This document shows, piece by piece, positions 62,599-64,000 of a stretch of 64,000 bases of DNA. Location: the NCBI RefSeq assembly GCF_901933205.1, contig NC_044571.1, forward strand, positions 59,457,994 through 59,521,993, read 5' to 3'. The translations under genes were made by a program, and so were the position numbers. The DNA is from Camarhynchus parvulus (Eukaryota; Chordata; Aves; Passeriformes; Thraupidae). The notes beneath the pieces are model-generated. The model made no database searches, had not been told where the DNA came from, and saw only the letters and a list, made by a program, of their open reading frames with translations. Within the stretch, counting starts at the first letter, position 1. Every line of letters starts with the position of its first letter.

Positions 62599-64000
62599 TC
62601 CTGGGCCAAATTCTTCTCCCATTCAGTGTGTATGGGCCAAGTTGCTCAGATCCCTGCAGGCCACATCCAAGTTCTCCATTTCGTATTGAGGTCTCATTTC
62701 AGGCATTAAAAGGAACTGTCACAGGCATTTACTCTGATTTTCTGTGCTTATCATATGCCTCAGAGATCCCTCCAGTGTTCTGCTCCAAGCCCTTAGTCTC
62801 TGGCTGGTCGGAGACACGGGTCTGTAGCCAAGATCTGAGGGGGAGACCTGTCTCTGTGACTGAATATTGGCAGCAACTGATCATAAAATCTTTCCAGTGC
62901 ATGGAAAGGCTTCCAAGGAGACTCCAGCTGACTCCACCTGGTCATCTCCAATGCACCACATAGAGGGGATCCAAAACTGCAGCCTATTTTGCTATCCTTG
63001 CTTCTGCATGCTTGTTTGCTTTAAGTAACTGAATTTACAATCTCATTAAATTGTGTTTTTCTAGATAGTTGATCTGATTATTAATTTATGGCATACCTTG
63101 CTGCCTTTGCTGAGCTTTCCATGCTGTGTCCCCTCATTTTTATTTTCTGACGCTCACTTCCCAAGGACCTGTGCTTCTGCCTGAATAGCATGTTAACCTT
63201 GGACACCAGATGCTTGTTCTTTTACCCCAGGATCCCAAATCACCTCTGGTGAAAGCTGACATTGTCTTAAAAACTCTGAATCCAATATAAATGATGTTCT
63301 GGACTTGGAAACAGGAGGATGCCTGCAGATTTGGGCCCAAGCTTCTCATTTCCATTTGTGACCAGAAATGCTCTAGTACCTTCTCCAGCACCCTCATCAT
63401 CTGCTTCAGATTTCAATGCACCACAAAGGGAGGGAAAAAAGCTCTTCAGACCCCTCAGCAGCCCAGCTAGAAAATGTTCCAGCCAGAACCAGTTTGTACT
63501 GATTTAGCAAAGCCTTTGAAAACCTTAGAAGCTGTTGGTCCAAGGCTTGCCCCTCCATGGTAAGGAGACTCATGCAGCTAGGAGCCTTTGAGGATGGGCC
63601 CAGCGAAGAAGGTGCAAACACTAGATGGTGAATATTATGAAATCTGGAGAGCATTTTAAAAGGACATTGAAATATTTAACAATGACAGAGTGGCTCAAAG
63701 AATTGCCCAGGGAGTAGCTCCCAGTCCCACTGCTGAAGTGCTGTTTGTTAGGAAAGGTCAAATAGCAAACTGCTGAGGACACTCACACCGAGCCAAAAGT
63801 CATGTTCTCTTTCAGGACGGTGTATCTGATCTGCTCAGGTCAAACAGTCATCCACGTTTTTGTCTGCCTTGCTGAGACAAGAACATTTTAGGAAGCTAAA
63901 GCTAAAGCTATGACAAGTATTCAAAACACATCAAGGAGACTCCAAACTGTCTCAAACCTGATTTCAGGGCAGGCATCAGAAAGTATTACAGCATTTTAAT

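Larger units (their letters stand above)
51141..64000. other. Intergenic region downstream of RGCC, no recognised gene
   Basis: About 12.9 kb with no exon I can assign. In human the next gene is VWA8 on the opposite strand, so its 3' end may lie beyond the window. Contents seen: a GAA-rich run at about 56098-56130, a T/G tract at 56521-56600, a foldback at 57781-57883, a (GAT)n run near 59391-59404, a locally GC-richer stretch at 61.9-62.1 kb and a 77-bp tandem duplication at 62462. Confidence 0.65.

Noticed and set aside
1..64000. CRISPR arrays, bacterial operons, tRNA or rRNA genes
   Set aside because: None seen. The sequence is intron-rich vertebrate DNA, and I found no regularly spaced repeats or cloverleaf candidates.

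Overview
This window is vertebrate nuclear DNA, almost certainly from a bird and probably from a songbird. Exons are short and split by GT-AG introns, there is one CpG-island promoter, and the recognisable interspersed repeats are CR1-type LINE fragments, the dominant bird repeat. Long T/G-rich tracts of the kind common in passerine genomes recur. The passerine call is inference; the avian call is well supported.

Two protein-coding genes are recognisable, both on the + strand. The first is the 3' half of NAA16, the auxiliary subunit of the NatA N-terminal acetyltransferase: eleven exons between 14052 and 24322 encode the last 527 residues and the stop codon, and a 3' UTR runs to about 25.9 kb. 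The second is a complete RGCC gene (regulator of cell cycle, RGC-32): five coding exons between 37829 and 50735 encode 130 residues, with a CpG-island/TATA-like promoter near 37.7 kb and a poly(A) signal at 51114. NAA16 followed by RGCC in the same orientation matches human chromosome 13q14, so this is ordinary conserved synteny.

Layout: 1-14051 is probably a very long NAA16 intron holding a decayed CR1 copy, and I see no exon there. 14052-25915 is the NAA16 3' half. 25916-37240 is intergenic, with a CR1 3' end and a CRE plus AP-1 motif pair about 1.2 kb upstream of RGCC. 37240-51140 is RGCC, including a 9.1 kb second intron with no recognised content. 51141-64000 is intergenic, toward where VWA8 lies in other amniotes; I recognise no VWA8 exon. 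The two genes have no evident joint function: one serves co-translational N-terminal acetylation, the other is a small phosphoprotein acting on CDK1 and on TGF-beta/complement responses.

I found no previously undescribed biological system. The items most worth a second look are a GC-AG intron in NAA16, a 40-bp near-perfect foldback at 57781-57883, a G/U-only tract with an acceptor-like site inside the RGCC 3' UTR, and the 8-nt last coding segment of RGCC.
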